A stretch of DNA of 64,000 bases from Planctomycetota bacterium. GTDB taxonomy: Bacteria > Planctomycetota > Phycisphaerae > SM23-33. Positions 26,501 to 34,775 of the stretch are shown one piece after another; within the stretch, counting starts at the first letter, position 1; every line of letters starts with the position of its first letter. The DNA lies in assembly GCA_022705325.1 (NCBI GenBank), contig JAKJER010000034.1, positions 1 through 64,000 of the forward strand. Direction: 5' to 3'. Position numbers and translations under genes: made by a program. The notes under the pieces are model-generated. The model saw only the letters and a program-made list of their open reading frames with translations, made no database searches and had not been told where the DNA came from.

Positions 26501-27341
26501 TGCGGGCCAGCTGGCCGGGGAAGCTGCGCCGCACGACCAGCAGCCGGTCGCCGTCCAGCAACGGGTTGGCCAGCAGCGCCGCCCGCACGCCGCCCAGCAG
26601 GGCCTCGACGGCTTGGGCGCAGTCGCCGGCGCCGTCGGCGACAGCCTTCAGCAAGGCCGGGCGCTCGCGCTCGAAACGCTCGACGGCTGCACGGTGCGAG
26701 GCGGCGTCATAGCGACCGGGGAAGCTCCGCTCCATGTCGTCGATGGCCCGTCGCACCGCCGCCGTGTCGATCGCCTCGATCGAGGCCGCCTGGTCGCGAA
26801 TCCGCATCCGCCGGGCCGCCCGCCGGGCCCGCTCGGCCCGCTGCTGATCCGTCAGGCGCTTGAGCTGCCAGCCTTGGGGGAACGCAACCGGCGTCTCCAG
26901 CCGAATGCCGCAGATGTGCGGCATGCAATCGTCGCGAAACAGCGCCAGCGCGTGCCAGCCCTTCTCGATCTTGAGGGTACACTGTGGCTCCCACCTGGCC
27001 GACCGGGTCTGCCAGCTCCCGGTCGTGCCCGCCAAGCCCGTGTGGACGGTCTTGTCGTCCAGGCGGATCTGCACGGGCCGGGCCTGCTGGGCAGCGTACA
27101 GGATGCTGAGGGCGTACTCGCCGCTGACGGGGAAGTCGATTTCGTACTCGGCGTAATTGGGCAACTCGCCCGCGTTCCAGATGCACGAGGGCCCGTCGGC
27201 GTAGTCGTGCCCGGTGAGGCTGACCCGGAGATTGCTGGCGTCGAAGTCACGGGCCTCGAACTCGATGCGCCCGCCCGCCGGGGCGCGCGAAGCCGCGAGC
27301 AGCAGGAGCGACATCACCGTCAGCAGGGCGTTCAACCGCAT
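23514..27341 (-). CDS. HzsA-related dihaem protein fused to an FGE-fold domain
   Basis: 1275 residues, secreted (signal peptide to about 22). Order: N-terminal carbohydrate-binding-like domain (about 25-155); Arg/Ala-rich helical stretch; beta-propeller-like HzsA core (about 270-740, with DFFDACYLPDGRVVLCST); two c-type haem sites, CVGCH at 770-774 and CIGCH at 820-824; then from about 1000 a complete formylglycine-generating-enzyme/SUMF1-like fold (VPAGCFVMGS, FWMGVTEVTNAQY, LPTEAQWEWAARAG, DTVGNVSEWTAS, RGGSWADRP). The region where true FGE has its catalytic cysteine pair contains none, so sulfatase activation is unlikely. The ATG at 27341 follows TTGGAG; a TTG at 27356 is the alternative. 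Role unknown. Confidence 0.82.
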   Translation of the reverse strand: MRLNALLTVMSLLLLAASRAPAGGRIEFEARDFDASNLRVSLTGHDYADGPSCIWNAGELPNYAEYEIDFPVSGEYALSILYAAQQARPVQIRLDDKTVHTGLAGTTGSWQTRSARWEPQCTLKIEKGWHALALFRDDCMPHICGIRLETPVAFPQGWQLKRLTDQQRAERARRAARRMRIRDQAASIEAIDTAAVRRAIDDMERSFPGRYDAASHRAAVERFERERPALLKAVADGAGDCAQAVEALLGGVRAALLANPLLDGDRLLVVRRSFPGQLARSAVSGDAGFVPHNYENHTSMRRGNWDNEIAVLSNLRGPSERVESGQLFKPAGGAILRDVCLDFDGGRMLFSSIDSRGRWAVFEIRADGSGLKQLSPTDFPDLDFFDACYLPDGRVVLCSTAAYQGLPCLDGNGQVANLFLLDPPAGTIRQLTFDQDNDNDPVILNDGQVSYQRWEYSDIPHYFSRRRFAMNPDGTGQTALYGSNSWFPTAYRFARPVPDHPSRLIGVISGHHDFGDCGRLALIDPSLAGAYPFRYRPTSKEWGVEGQAIALTPDVLPSGQTGFLQLIPGWGKPVAGTVCDAIVGHVYRKQHPALATHPWPLSSKYFLASMKPTPHSLWGIYLVDVFDNATLIAEVEGAGLFEPQPFAPRQRPPVIPDRVQPAARTAAVHVADVYAGPGLRGVPRGTVKALRVFSYHFGYNARAGFPAIGTQAGWDVKRILGTAVVEADGSAYFEIPANTPVSLQPLDDEGRAVQLMRSWLTGMPGEHVSCVGCHEKRGESLPLRKTLASRRLAQPLAPWFGPARPFAFAAEVYPVLEKYCIGCHNGKGMVGPRSKPSFANPQVAYDMLHPYVHRPGVESDMALLTPMEYHASTSRLIQMLEKGHHGRTLADLDRQARQRLYCWIDLNVPRNGRWTPPKFQDRDQRQRRIELARRFASINDDPEGECRAAEEAFADRGQLAFVPPRPQKPIPPDGLEIKGFPFSPAEAARMQQSAALRERTIDLGEGVKMELVRVPAGCFVMGSLDGPPDERPRAAVTIDKGFWMGVTEVTNAQYARFDPQHDTRYVDMHYMDRVTPGYIANHPDQPVARVSWDEAAAFCRWLARRAGQKASLPTEAQWEWAARAGSDTQFHFGAMDADFSPHANLADQSLRWFRMGYNGPSVLQVRYPYPPDNNFPLRDERLRDKWHVVDYVGQCKPNAWGLKDTVGNVSEWTASAYRVYPYADDGRNDPASRERRTARGGSWADRPADAGSSVRRAYQPWQKVHDVGFRVIMGD

Positions 27342-27433
27342 GCTCAGAATCTCCAAAAGGTCACCAGGTCAAACCCATCCTGTCGCGGGAGATTGCAGAG
27401 ATGTCCTCTTCCGCCCGCGGGCCGGAGTCCTCG

Positions 27434-27463
27434 TTGCCCATCCCTCGCCGCGACCCGTACAAT
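27434..27463 (+). promoter_or_regulatory. Sigma-70-like promoter of the small membrane gene
   Basis: TTGCCC at 27434-27439 and TACAAT at 27458-27463 with an 18-bp spacer, 29 bp before the ATG at 27493. Confidence 0.45.
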
Positions 27464-27492
27464 ACCGCGAAACGACGGGAAAGGACAGCCTC

Positions 27493-27807
27493 ATGATATG
27501 GGAGCAGATGGTCCGCCTGGTGTTTTCGGCCGCGGCATCCCTCATTGCGGCGATGCTGGCCTGGTCTCATACCAGCATGCAGCATTACAACACTCTGCAT
27601 TTCGGCTCCAAGATCCCGATCGTGGCCAGCTGGATATGGTGGGTGGGTCCGTGGGCAGTGTTGGTCTCGGCGGCGGTGCTGGTTGGGGGCATCCTCTTCC
27701 GCAATCGTCCGTTGGTTTTTTGCGTTTTCGTTCAGACCGGGTGGTTGTTCGCGGTCATCTGGCCGGTCTTCTGCATTGTGGCGTGGTCAGCGGCCACCTC
27801 GCTGTAG
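27493..27807 (+). CDS. Small integral membrane protein of unknown function
   Basis: 104 residues with three predicted membrane helices (about 8-24, 44-67 and 74-98) and almost no soluble part. Tryptophans cluster at helix ends (SWIWWVGPWAV). AAAGGA precedes the ATG, and a good promoter lies upstream. No family recognised; the layout could suit a small transporter subunit or membrane-protein partner, but nothing shows this. The fucosidase with its own promoter starts 69 bp later. Confidence 0.6.
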   Translation: MIWEQMVRLVFSAAASLIAAMLAWSHTSMQHYNTLHFGSKIPIVASWIWWVGPWAVLVSAAVLVGGILFRNRPLVFCVFVQTGWLFAVIWPVFCIVAWSAATSL

Positions 27808-27819
27808 GATTCCCCCGTC

Positions 27820-27849
27820 TTGGACAACCGGACCAGTTTCGGGTACAGT
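27820..27849 (+). promoter_or_regulatory. Sigma-70-like promoter of the fucosidase gene
   Basis: TTGGAC at 27820-27825 and TACAGT at 27844-27849 with an 18-bp spacer, 27 bp before the ATG at 27877. Confidence 0.45.
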
Positions 27850-27876
27850 ATCCTCGCGAGAATAGAGGAACTGGCT

Positions 27877-29889
27877 ATGGCCCCGCGTAGTCCGCGTCTG
27901 GCGCTTCTCACGCTTGTCCTATGGTCGGCGGTGTCCGCGCTCGCCGAGGTCCCGCTCCCCCCGCCAGCCAAACCCGTGCCGGAGAAGATCGAAATAGCCC
28001 CCGGCCCCTTCAAACCCACGTGGGAGTCGCTGACGACCTACAAATGTCCGGACTGGTTCCGGGACGCCAAGCTGGGCATCTGGGCCATCCAGGGCGTGCA
28101 GTCGCTGCCGGAGGCCGGCGACTGGTACGCCCGCCACATGTACATCGAGGGACATCCGCAGTACCTGTTCCACCTCAAGCACTACGGGCATCCGTCGGTG
28201 TTCGGGTACAAGGACCTGGCGGCTGCGTGGAAGGACGACAAGCTCGACGCCGACCGCCTGGCCGGGCTCTACAAGAAAGCGGGCGCCCGGTACCTGGTCG
28301 TGCTGGCCAACCACCACGACAACTGGGACAACTGGAACTCCACCTACCACCGCTGGAACTCGGTGAACGTGGGGCCGAAGAAGGACCTCGTCGGCCTGTG
28401 GGCAGCCGCCGCCAAGAAGCATGGCCTGCGCTTCGGCGTGACCGAACACCTGGCGCGCAGCTACAGTTGGTTCAACACCAACAAGGGCGCCGACAAGAAG
28501 GGCCCCCACGCGGGCAAGCCGTACGACGGCAACGACCCCAAGTACGCGGACCTCTACTTCCCCCCGCACGGGGACACCAACGCGTCCTATCCGAAGAACC
28601 CGCCCGAGTGGTGGCCGCGAACGTGGTTCTACCGCATCCGCGACCTTGTGGACCAGTACGAGCCGGACCTGCTCTACACCGACGGGGGCCTGCCGTTCGG
28701 CGAGGTGGGCCGGCAGGTCGTCGCCCACTTCTACAACGCCAACGTCGCCCGCCACGGCGGCAAGCTGGAGGCGGTGTACAACCTGAAGGACTGGGGGCGT
28801 AGCGGCAGCAACGGCGAGTACGTCGACGGCATCGGCGTGCAGGATGTTGAGCGCGGCGGGCTGCAGGGCATCAAAGACCAGCCCTGGCAGACCGACACGT
28901 GCATCGGCGACTGGTTCTACCGCAGCGGCATGAAGTACAAGAGCGCGAAGATGGTGGTCTCCATGCTGGCCGACATCGTCAGCAAGAACGGCTGCCTGCT
29001 GCTGAACATCCCGCTCAAGCACGACGGGACGATCGACGCCGAGGCGGAGGCTGTGCTCGACGCCCTCGGCAAGTGGCTGGCGGTCAACGGGGAAGCGATC
29101 TACGCGACGCGCCCCTGGAAGGCGTTCGGCGAGGGGCGAAGGATGGGCTCGGGGCACTTCAACGAGGGCGTGTTCAACAGCATGACCGCTCGCGACATTC
29201 GCTTTACCACAAGAGGCGGCGTGCTCTACGCGATCGCCCTGGGCTCGAGCGAGGACGGGAAGCTGACGGTGCGGTCGCTGGCCCGGCCGGCCGGGCAGGA
29301 CGTCAACTGCATCGCGAAGGTCGACATGATCGGCGGGCCGGGCGGGTTGACGTTCACCCAGGACGAGCAGGGCCTGCACGTAACGCTGGGTGGGGCCAGA
29401 CCCAGCGAGTTGGCCGTCGCGCTGGCCATCCGTGGCGAGAAGCTCGAGCCGGTCGCGTCGGCGACCGAGGGCATGGCCCTGCCGGACAAGGACGGGCGGA
29501 CCGTCCTTCGGGCTGCGGACGCCGAGATCCACGGCAGCACTCCGCAGTACGAGAGCGACAGGGGCAAGGACCAGATCGGCTACTGGGGCAACGCGAAGGA
29601 CAGTGTCTCCTGGCGGTTCAGGGTCGCGGCCCCGGGCGAGTACGAGGTGCGGGTGGAGTATTCCTGCGCCGCCGGGGCGGCGGGCAGCCAGTACACGCTG
29701 AGTGTCGACAAGCAGACGCTGACGGGCACGTCGCGGGTCAGCGGCTCGTGGGCGACATACGTGAGCGACACGCTGGGGACGGTGACCTTCGACTCAGCCG
29801 GGCCGTTTACGTTGACTGTGAAGCCCAAGCAGCCGCCCGAATGGAAGGTGATCGGCCTGAAGGCGGTCACGCTGACGCCGAAGCGGTAG
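27877..29889 (+). CDS. Secreted alpha-L-fucosidase, GH29
   Basis: 670 residues, signal peptide to about residue 23. The GH29 barrel includes FRDAKLGIWAIQG, HHDNWDNWNS and the nucleophile motif LLYTDGG (Asp269). It is followed by SKNGCLLLNIPLKHDGTID, typical of the end of the GH29 catalytic domain. Residues after about 540 form a beta-sandwich likely to bind carbohydrate. It would hydrolyse alpha-L-fucose from the ends of glycans such as fucoidan or host-type fucosylated chains. GAGGA precedes the ATG. The usual 'GIFIHWG' segment is changed to LGIWAIQG. It converges on the FAD oxidoreductase gene. Confidence 0.92.
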   Translation: MAPRSPRLALLTLVLWSAVSALAEVPLPPPAKPVPEKIEIAPGPFKPTWESLTTYKCPDWFRDAKLGIWAIQGVQSLPEAGDWYARHMYIEGHPQYLFHLKHYGHPSVFGYKDLAAAWKDDKLDADRLAGLYKKAGARYLVVLANHHDNWDNWNSTYHRWNSVNVGPKKDLVGLWAAAAKKHGLRFGVTEHLARSYSWFNTNKGADKKGPHAGKPYDGNDPKYADLYFPPHGDTNASYPKNPPEWWPRTWFYRIRDLVDQYEPDLLYTDGGLPFGEVGRQVVAHFYNANVARHGGKLEAVYNLKDWGRSGSNGEYVDGIGVQDVERGGLQGIKDQPWQTDTCIGDWFYRSGMKYKSAKMVVSMLADIVSKNGCLLLNIPLKHDGTIDAEAEAVLDALGKWLAVNGEAIYATRPWKAFGEGRRMGSGHFNEGVFNSMTARDIRFTTRGGVLYAIALGSSEDGKLTVRSLARPAGQDVNCIAKVDMIGGPGGLTFTQDEQGLHVTLGGARPSELAVALAIRGEKLEPVASATEGMALPDKDGRTVLRAADAEIHGSTPQYESDRGKDQIGYWGNAKDSVSWRFRVAAPGEYEVRVEYSCAAGAAGSQYTLSVDKQTLTGTSRVSGSWATYVSDTLGTVTFDSAGPFTLTVKPKQPPEWKVIGLKAVTLTPKR

Positions 29890-29901
29890 AAGGTGCAGGC
29901 T

Positions 29902-31632
29902 CTACGGCGCCTCGAAGCGGGTGGTCAGGTCCGTCCAGTGCTTGTGGTACACCTCGCGGGGCGTGCAGGACCTGTGCTTGCAGACCGCCGCCGCCAGGCC
30001 CACCACCTCGCCCATGGTGCCGGTATTGCGCATGACGCGTATCTGTCCCAGAGCCACGTGCGTGACGCTGATGCACCGCCCAGCTATGAAGAGATTGTCC
30101 ACGTTACGCGAGTAGAGGCAGCGGTATGGCACGACGAAGGGCTGCTTGCCCCGGTTGGCGTGATTGGCGGCCGCGACAAACTCCTCGCCCGGATAGTGCT
30201 TGGTGTACTTGGGGTGCGGGCCGTGCAGGTCGATGCCCCAGAAGGTCGGTACGCAGGCGTCGGGGAAACGGCGGTTGGCCAGGACGTCCTGCTCGGTCAC
30301 GATCACGTCGCCCATCAGGCGGCGCGACTCCCGCTTGCCCAGCACGTAGCCCATCCACTCGATCTCGTACGCCCGATAATTCGCGTGGTTCTTCTTCTGA
30401 TAGGCCCAGTTGCCGTAGATCACGCGGAAGAGGTAGTCGCGGATGGCCTCGGCCTCATCGATCATGTTCTTGTTGTAGCCGGTCTCCCAGTCCCACGCGC
30501 CGGACAGGGCGAAGCGACAGGTCTCCTTGGTGAACTGCACCGCCCAGGGGCAGTCGGGGAAGGTCGGCATCTTTCCGGTGGCGTTGGCCCGCCAGTGGAG
30601 CGTGGCGCCGAGGCTCTGCTTGTCGGCCTGGGGAGGGGCCATGGCCTCGCCGGTCTCGTCGCGTCCCTCCCGGCCCATGCGCCAATCGGCGCCGGCCAGG
30701 AAACCGAGGTTGCCATCGCCCGTGCAGTCGGCAAACAAGGCGGCCCGCAGCCGCTTGCGACGCCCTGTTCGCACGTGCTGAGCGATCACCGCGTCGATCC
30801 GTTGGCCTGTCTTCTCCACGCCGTTGACGTGGTGCTCCAGGAAGAGGCGGATGTTCTTTTCCGCCTCGACGACCTTCAGCTTGTGCTCGTCGTTGTAGTT
30901 ACCCCCGGCCTCCAGTTCGGCCACTACGGTCCCCAGGCGGGGGAACGGCGCCTGCATCGTCTTGCCCTGCATGGGCACGCGGATTTGCGAACTGTTATTG
31001 CCTCCCAGAACGTTGCGGTTCTGGATCAGTGCGACGCTCAGCCCGCTACGTGCGGCCCGAATGGCGGCGGCTGTGCCGGCCACTCCCCCACCGACGACGA
31101 CCAGGTCGTATCGCCCCGCGTCCTCGGTGACCGTCTTACGGGCCGGCCGGTGATCCGCAGCCGGGACGGGCGCGTCGGGTGCGGCGAACAGGATGGCGTC
31201 GCAGCGGCCCTCGAAGCCGGTCTGGTCCTTCAGCGCCAGCCTGACGCGCTTGCCGGCGACGGTGACCTTCCCGCCGTCCTGCCAGTGCCAGGCCGCCCCT
31301 TGGGTTCCGAAAACGACGGGCAAGTCCTTGCCGTCGATCTCCAGCGTGAACCGCCCGGGCGCGGCGGGAGCCTTCCAGCGAGCCACCCAGTCCAGCGTGC
31401 GGACGAAGACGCGGTACTCCCCCGCCTGGGGCAGTTCCACCTCCGTACGGGCCGGGGCGACCGGCCTGCCCAGCCCGTGGGCCAGCAGGTAAGGCGAGCC
31501 CATCTGGTCCATGAACTGGGCGTCGAGCGTCCAACCACCCGGGTCGTCGAACGCTTCCGCCTCGACCAGCACCTCGGCCACCGCAGGAAGGGCAACGGCG
31601 AGCAGGCACAGGCAGATGGCAAGTCTCGTCAT
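29902..31632 (-). CDS. Secreted FAD-dependent oxidoreductase
   Basis: 576 residues, signal peptide to about residue 20. Residues 20-155 form a beta-sandwich, carbohydrate-binding-like domain. The dinucleotide fold begins with YDLVVVGGGVAGTAAAIRAA and GGNNSSQIRVP, the signature of the FAD_oxidored family frequent in planctomycete and Bacteroidetes polysaccharide clusters. A second FAD-contacting block is ALFADCTGDGNLGFLAG. The substrate is unknown; oxidation of a sugar is a reasonable inference from the fused binding domain and the neighbouring fucosidase and sulfatase. AGGAG precedes the ATG at 31632. The sulfatase upstream ends 81 bp away on the same strand. Confidence 0.85.
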   Translation of the reverse strand: MTRLAICLCLLAVALPAVAEVLVEAEAFDDPGGWTLDAQFMDQMGSPYLLAHGLGRPVAPARTEVELPQAGEYRVFVRTLDWVARWKAPAAPGRFTLEIDGKDLPVVFGTQGAAWHWQDGGKVTVAGKRVRLALKDQTGFEGRCDAILFAAPDAPVPAADHRPARKTVTEDAGRYDLVVVGGGVAGTAAAIRAARSGLSVALIQNRNVLGGNNSSQIRVPMQGKTMQAPFPRLGTVVAELEAGGNYNDEHKLKVVEAEKNIRLFLEHHVNGVEKTGQRIDAVIAQHVRTGRRKRLRAALFADCTGDGNLGFLAGADWRMGREGRDETGEAMAPPQADKQSLGATLHWRANATGKMPTFPDCPWAVQFTKETCRFALSGAWDWETGYNKNMIDEAEAIRDYLFRVIYGNWAYQKKNHANYRAYEIEWMGYVLGKRESRRLMGDVIVTEQDVLANRRFPDACVPTFWGIDLHGPHPKYTKHYPGEEFVAAANHANRGKQPFVVPYRCLYSRNVDNLFIAGRCISVTHVALGQIRVMRNTGTMGEVVGLAAAVCKHRSCTPREVYHKHWTDLTTRFEAP

Positions 31633-31713
31633 GCTGCGACTCCTGATGTCCCCAGCACAGCAGCCCTCCCCCCAAGATCCACGAAACGGCATGCGCGGGT
31701 CTCCCCGCATCGA

Positions 31714-33246
31714 CTACTTCGCCGGGCGGCTTCGCCCGTCGGCGATGATCTTGTCCAGCAGATCGTTCATGCGCTGGAGTCGGTCAGTGTTCTGGGCGGC
31801 CAAGTCGTTGGTCTCGCCGGGGTCCTTGGACAGGTCGTAGAGCTGCCCGCGGGCGGGTGGGTTCTTGGCGGCCTTGCCCTTCTTGGCCTTGCTCGGGGTG
31901 GAGCCCTTCATACGGACGAGCTTCCAGTCGCCCACGCGCAAGCCGAGCTTGGCGCCGTTGTTGTCCTGCTGGAGGAGATGGTCGCGCCCCTTGGCGCCCT
32001 CCTTGCCCAGCAGGGCATCCAGCACGTTGAAGCTGTCGAGGCAGGCGCCTTCGCCCACGGACTGCCCGGTCAGGGCGGCCAGGCTGGCGGCCAGGTCGAC
32101 GGTGCAGACGATCTGGTCGCTCACGCCGGGCTTGATCCGGCCGGGCCAACGGGTGACGAAGGGAATTCGGGTGCCGCCCTCGAAGACGGTGTACTTGCCC
32201 CCGCGGTACGGTCCAGCCGGCTTGTGATCGCCCAGCTTCTCAACCGCGCCATCCTTGTATCCGTCATCGAGCACGGGCCCGTTGTCGGAGCAGACGACGA
32301 TCAGCGTGTTGTCGGCGAGTTTGAGCCGGTCGAGCGTCTTCATGATCTCGCCCACGCACCAGTCGAACTCGATGACGGCGTCGCCGCGGAAGCCCAGCTT
32401 GGTCTTGCCCTGGAAGCGCTCGTGCGGCATGCGGGGCACATGGATATCGTGGCCGGAAAAGTACAGGAAGAACGGGCCGTCTTTGTGCTTCTCGATCCAC
32501 GCGTTGGACTGCTTGACCCACTCGTCAGCGAGGTCCTCGTCGCGGAAGCGGGCTTTCATCCCGCCGGTGTAGAAGCCGATCCGCCCGATGCCGTTGTGGA
32601 TCGTGCCGTTGTGCCCGTGCGACCAGTCCATCCGCAGCGTGTGGCGGTGCGAGATGCCCGTGGGGTGGTCCTCGGCGGGCTTCTTGTCGCCCACCCAGAG
32701 CGGGTCGGCCGGGTCGAGATTGCGGACGCGATGGTCCTCGACGTAGACCTGCGGGACGCGATCATTGGTGGTGGGCAAGAGGAAGCAGTGGTCAAAGCCG
32801 ATCTCCAGCGGCCCGGGCTTCAACTCGTTGTTCCAGTCGGGCGCAGGGTCGCCAAGTCCCATGTGCCACTTGCCGACCACGGCGGTGGCGTAACCCGCCC
32901 GCTTGAGGATGGAGGCGACGGTCTCGGTGCCCGGTTTGATGATGGCTGGGCCGTTAGGCGGGGCAATGCCTGAGCGGGGTATGCGGAAGGCGTACGTGCC
33001 GCTTATGAGCGAAACCCGAGTGGGCGTGCACGTGGAGGCGGAGCAGTACCCGCTGGTGAACCGCAGGCCCTGCTGGGCCAGCTTGTCGATATTGGGCGTC
33101 TGCAACTCGGTCGCCCCGTTGCACGAGACGTCGCCGTAGCCGAGGTCGTCGGCGATGATCACGATGATGTTCGGCTTGTCGGCGGCCTGGGCGGCGACAG
33201 TCAGCAAGGCCATCGGAACGGTCAGAAGGCGGAGGATGGTATTCAT
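31714..33246 (-). CDS. Secreted type I sulfatase
   Basis: 510 residues, signal peptide to about residue 22. Metal-binding DD at 33-34, sulfatase signature CTPTR at 73-77 with Cys73 as the formylglycine precursor, and GKWHMG further on. HDIHVPRMPHERF and SDNGP supply later active-site residues. The short C-terminal domain (DLSKDPGETNDLAAQN) is the usual arylsulfatase end. It differs from the sulfatase at 9132 in lacking a long C-terminal extension. No clear ribosome site precedes the ATG at 33246. It probably shares a transcript with the FAD oxidoreductase. Confidence 0.92.
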   Translation of the reverse strand: MNTILRLLTVPMALLTVAAQAADKPNIIVIIADDLGYGDVSCNGATELQTPNIDKLAQQGLRFTSGYCSASTCTPTRVSLISGTYAFRIPRSGIAPPNGPAIIKPGTETVASILKRAGYATAVVGKWHMGLGDPAPDWNNELKPGPLEIGFDHCFLLPTTNDRVPQVYVEDHRVRNLDPADPLWVGDKKPAEDHPTGISHRHTLRMDWSHGHNGTIHNGIGRIGFYTGGMKARFRDEDLADEWVKQSNAWIEKHKDGPFFLYFSGHDIHVPRMPHERFQGKTKLGFRGDAVIEFDWCVGEIMKTLDRLKLADNTLIVVCSDNGPVLDDGYKDGAVEKLGDHKPAGPYRGGKYTVFEGGTRIPFVTRWPGRIKPGVSDQIVCTVDLAASLAALTGQSVGEGACLDSFNVLDALLGKEGAKGRDHLLQQDNNGAKLGLRVGDWKLVRMKGSTPSKAKKGKAAKNPPARGQLYDLSKDPGETNDLAAQNTDRLQRMNDLLDKIIADGRSRPAK

Positions 33247-33346
33247 GCCGGTATGGAACCACACGGCACGGACGGATTCAAGAGTGCGACGGGAATTGGA
33301 GATTCGCAGCCGCACCCGGCCACGAAACCGAACCGCCGCCGCCCCT

Positions 33347-34717
33347 TCACGGCCAGTTCCGGGCGAAGTTGTTCAGGAAGGCGGCGTTGGTCTTGGCCCC
33401 GCGATAGAACTGATCGAGGGCGAAGTGCTCGTTGGGCGAGTGCAGGTTGTCGGTGGGCAGGCCGTAGCCCAGCAGCACGGCATCCAGACCCAGCAGGCGC
33501 TGGATGAGTTCGGTCACCGGAACCGACGCCCCGCAGCGGATGAACGCGGCCCGCCGCCCGAAGCACTCCTCCAGGGCCGTCTGGGCGGCCTCCATGGCCG
33601 GCTGGGCGCGGTCCAGCAGCACGGGCCGGGCCGTCGTGAACACCTTCAACTCCGCCCGCAGGCCCGGCGGGGTGTGCTCGCGGACGTACTGACGGAAGCC
33701 CTCCACCACTTTGGCGGGGTCCTGGTCGCTCACCAGCCTCATGGAGATCTTCACCGCCGCCCGCGAGGGGATGATCGTCTTCGAGCCGTACCCGCTGTAG
33801 CCGCCATAGATTCCGTTGGCATCCAGCGTCGGCCGGGCCCAGCGGCGCTCCAGCGTGGAGAACCCCCGCTCTCCCCCGCCCAGCGTCTCCACGCCCAGGG
33901 AGGCGGCGTATTCCTTTTCGTCAAACGGCAGGGCATCCCACTCGGTGCGTTCCTCGTCGGTCAACTCCAGCACGTCGTCGTAGAAGCCAGGCACGGTGAT
34001 TCGCCCGTCCCGGTCGGCCAGGCCCGCGACCATCCGGGCCAGACCGTTGACGGGATTGGTCACCGCCCCGCCATGGCTGCCGCTGTGGATGTCGGCCTGC
34101 GGGCCGAGCAGGGTAAGCTCCATGTACGCCAGCCCGCGCAGGGCGTAGGTGATCGAGGGCACGCCGGGCGCGAAGAAGTCCGAGTCGCTGATGACGGCGG
34201 CGTGAGCCCGCAGCAGTTCGACGTGGTCGGCGATGAACGGTTCGAGGTCCGGCGAGCCGATCTCCTCCTCGCCCTCGAAGAAGAACTTGAGGTTGCAGGG
34301 CGGCCCGCCGCAGGCCTGCCAGGCTTCCAGGGCCATCAGGTGAGTGAAGAGCTGGCCCTTGTCGTCGTCGGCGCCGCGAGCGTAGAGGTTTCCGTCGCGG
34401 ATTTGCGGCTCGAACGGCGGGCTGTCCCACAGTTCCAGCGGCTCAGCCGGCTGGACGTCGTAGTGCCCGTAGACCAGCAACGTGGGGGCGTCGTCGCGGA
34501 CGTGCAGCCGGCCGATCACGTTCGGCCGGCCGGCGGTTTCCATCACCTGGGCCTCCACGCCCGACTGTTCCAGGCGCCGGGCCAGCCACTGGGCGGCCCG
34601 TTGGCAGGCGTCGGTCTTCTCGTTGGCCACGCTGGGGATCCGCAGCAGCTCGCAGAGGCTGTCGAGGTGGTCCTGGCGGTGCGAGTCGAGGTAGTCGCTG
34701 ACGTCCTTCGGTAGCAT
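33347..34717 (-). CDS. M20 family metallopeptidase (dipeptidase-like)
   Basis: 456 residues, cytoplasmic. The di-zinc M20 motifs are complete: LVYGHYDVQP, ARGADDDKGQ and FEGEEEIGSP with the catalytic glutamate pair. A dimerisation domain follows, and a GCGASVPVTELI-like block. It belongs to the carnosinase/CNDP-like branch that hydrolyses dipeptides and other small amides. AAGGAT precedes the ATG at 34717. The gene is on the same strand as the sulfatase but 100 bp upstream of it, with no functional link evident. Confidence 0.9.
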   Translation of the reverse strand: MLPKDVSDYLDSHRQDHLDSLCELLRIPSVANEKTDACQRAAQWLARRLEQSGVEAQVMETAGRPNVIGRLHVRDDAPTLLVYGHYDVQPAEPLELWDSPPFEPQIRDGNLYARGADDDKGQLFTHLMALEAWQACGGPPCNLKFFFEGEEEIGSPDLEPFIADHVELLRAHAAVISDSDFFAPGVPSITYALRGLAYMELTLLGPQADIHSGSHGGAVTNPVNGLARMVAGLADRDGRITVPGFYDDVLELTDEERTEWDALPFDEKEYAASLGVETLGGGERGFSTLERRWARPTLDANGIYGGYSGYGSKTIIPSRAAVKISMRLVSDQDPAKVVEGFRQYVREHTPPGLRAELKVFTTARPVLLDRAQPAMEAAQTALEECFGRRAAFIRCGASVPVTELIQRLLGLDAVLLGYGLPTDNLHSPNEHFALDQFYRGAKTNAAFLNNFARNWP

Positions 34718-34775
34718 GGGATATCCTTTTTGAGGCTGCTCGCATGCCCGTCTCGTGGGCTCGCGAGGCGGGCGG

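Noticed and set aside
23949..27890. A 1313-codon open frame on the plus strand opposite the HzsA-FGE gene
   Set aside because: It is antisense to a protein with clear haem and FGE motifs, has no domain pattern, and such frames arise from GC-rich third positions.
29893..32973. A 1026-codon plus-strand frame over the FAD oxidoreductase and sulfatase
   Set aside because: It crosses two well-defined minus-strand genes and reads as Val/Leu/Asp/Gly-rich shadow sequence with no motif.
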